Source: an uncultured Hungatella sp.
Lineage (GTDB): Bacteria > Bacillota > Clostridia > Lachnospirales > Lachnospiraceae
DNA length: 7,033 nucleotides
Direction: 5' to 3'
Assembly (NCBI GenBank): GCA_959018155.1
Contig: CAUEKH010000126.1
Location: 1 to 7,033 of the forward strand
Shown: positions 6,222-7,033 of the stretch, in pieces
Layout: every line of letters begins with the position of its first letter
How positions within the stretch are numbered: the stretch's first letter is position 1
The notes under the pieces: model-generated
What the model was told of the DNA's origin: nothing
The model's database searches: none
Seen by the model: the letters and a program-made list of their open reading frames with translations, nothing else
Position numbers and translations under genes: made by a program

Positions 6222-7033
6222 TTACTTACTATCCCACCGCGCCTTCAGTATAAATGCCGCATCCTTTGGCTGGCGGTTTCTCGTAAAGATTCCCTTCTTA
6301 TTGCCATTTACCCGCATGATTCCCTCGGTCGTCTGGAAATCGGCAAAGTTCCATACCAGTTCACCCTGAATGAAATCGTAACGGTCAAAGAGTTCAAAAT
6401 ATTTTTCCAGGTATTCGTTCTGATACTCCTGGCTCCACATAACCCCGGGAAGCTTGTGCTCCGCTGCCAGTGTATCGGTGCCGAATTCCGTGAAGACGAA
6501 GGGCGTATCCGGCCGGACGGCGTGCCACTGCTCCATCTCTTCCACAAACTCATCCATCGCCTCCTCGAATTCAGGGCCGCCCTTGATATACCAGCCGTAA
6601 TAGCGGTTTAAGCAGATGAAATCACAGAGCGGATGGCATTTGCACGTATCCGGGCCGCTGTTCTTCTCCAGACAGCCCGTCAGAGGACGGGACTGCGGAT
6701 CGAGTCTGCGGGCCGCCTCGAAGATATCGGTAAAATACTCTTTCGAACAGGTGCTGGTCGTCTCCGGCTCATTAAACAGGCTCCAGGCGAACACGCAGGG
6801 GTGGTTCTTGTCGCGGGCTATCATTTCCTCAACCGCCTGTAAATGGGCGGCTTTTAACTTCGGCACGGTCGGTGTCTCGAAGAAATAGGTATACCGGCCG
6901 GTTCCCGCATCGGCAAAATTGTTCATGGAACGCATCATGCCGACCGCCGGCACCTCGTCGATAATCAGGAAACCTTCCTCATCGGCGAAGCGGTACCACT
7001 CCTCCGCATAAGGATAGTGGCTCGTCCTGAAAC
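6222..7033 (-). CDS. uidA: Beta-glucuronidase, GH2 family (partial, N-terminal part off right edge)
   Basis: The visible 269 residues are the C-terminal TIM-barrel catalytic part of a retaining GH2 enzyme that releases glucuronic acid from glucuronides. The reading frame is open to the right edge and begins FRTSHYPYAEE, matching the Escherichia coli enzyme as I recall it, so the GTG at 6953 is an internal valine and not a start. The acid/base glutamate is in FNEPE (codon 6768-6770) and the nucleophile in FTEFGTDTLA (codon 6486-6488). The C-terminal GNKKGIFTR has the NxK motif (codons 6300-6302 and 6294-6296) that recognises the glucuronate carboxylate and separates glucuronidases from beta-galactosidases. 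CLNRYYGWY and LVWNFADF are also family landmarks. It ends shortly after ARWDSK, with a stop directly before the shared terminator. No signal peptide can be judged. Odd feature: six cysteines between SLFNEPE and NRYYGW. Confidence 0.96.
   Translation of the reverse strand, partial: FRTSHYPYAEEWYRFADEEGFLIIDEVPAVGMMRSMNNFADAGTGRYTYFFETPTVPKLKAAHLQAVEEMIARDKNHPCVFAWSLFNEPETTSTCSKEYFTDIFEAARRLDPQSRPLTGCLEKNSGPDTCKCHPLCDFICLNRYYGWYIKGGPEFEEAMDEFVEEMEQWHAVRPDTPFVFTEFGTDTLAAEHKLPGVMWSQEYQNEYLEKYFELFDRYDFIQGELVWNFADFQTTEGIMRVNGNKKGIFTRNRQPKDAAFILKARWDSK

Noticed and set aside
6222..6953. A complete 243-residue gene starting at GTG 6953
   Set aside because: The frame continues upstream to the window edge with conserved glucuronidase sequence (FRTSHYPYAEE), so the GTG is an internal codon of a partial gene.

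Overview
The window looks like a chromosomal sugar or organic-anion uptake locus from a gut-type Firmicute, most likely a Lachnospiraceae-like Clostridium. This is inferred from the roughly even GC content, strong AAGGAG-type ribosome binding sites, lipoproteins with a short signal peptide and an Ala/Glu/Lys-rich tether, a YesM/YesN-style two-component pair, and a Firmicute-like beta-glucuronidase. There are no mobile elements, CRISPR arrays or RNA genes that I can see.

Left part, minus strand (1-2245): an ABC importer operon reading leftward. Its first gene is a substrate-binding lipoprotein (935-2245). The second is a PotA/FbpC/PhnT-type ATPase (start at 828, C-terminal end beyond the left edge). 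A strong 30-nt hairpin lies between them. The permease genes are not in the window and are expected further left.

Middle (2246-2533): a 288-bp divergent regulatory region. It holds a perfect TATAAT -10 with a very poor -35 facing the importer, an extended -10 promoter facing the regulator genes, and two sets of helically phased direct repeats. The 21-bp-spaced GCTGTTT repeats are good candidates for binding sites of the AraC-type response regulator.

Right-centre, plus strand (2534-6115): three overlapping, translationally coupled genes for a second AfuA-like binding lipoprotein, a LytS/YesM-type histidine kinase with a large extracellular domain, and a compact 248-residue REC-AraC response regulator. 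This lipoprotein-kinase-regulator layout matches the HptA-HptS-HptR sensing module of Staphylococcus aureus (hexose phosphate sensing), and is related in logic to the Pgt phosphoglycerate regulators of Salmonella. The likely working model is that the second lipoprotein presents a ligand to the kinase, the regulator is phosphorylated, and it switches on the divergent ABC importer. The ligand cannot be read from the sequence.

Right end, minus strand (6222-7033): the C-terminal catalytic half of a GH2 beta-glucuronidase, convergent with the regulator and separated from it by a strong bidirectional terminator. It may be a functional neighbour (glucuronide use) but the terminator separates it transcriptionally.
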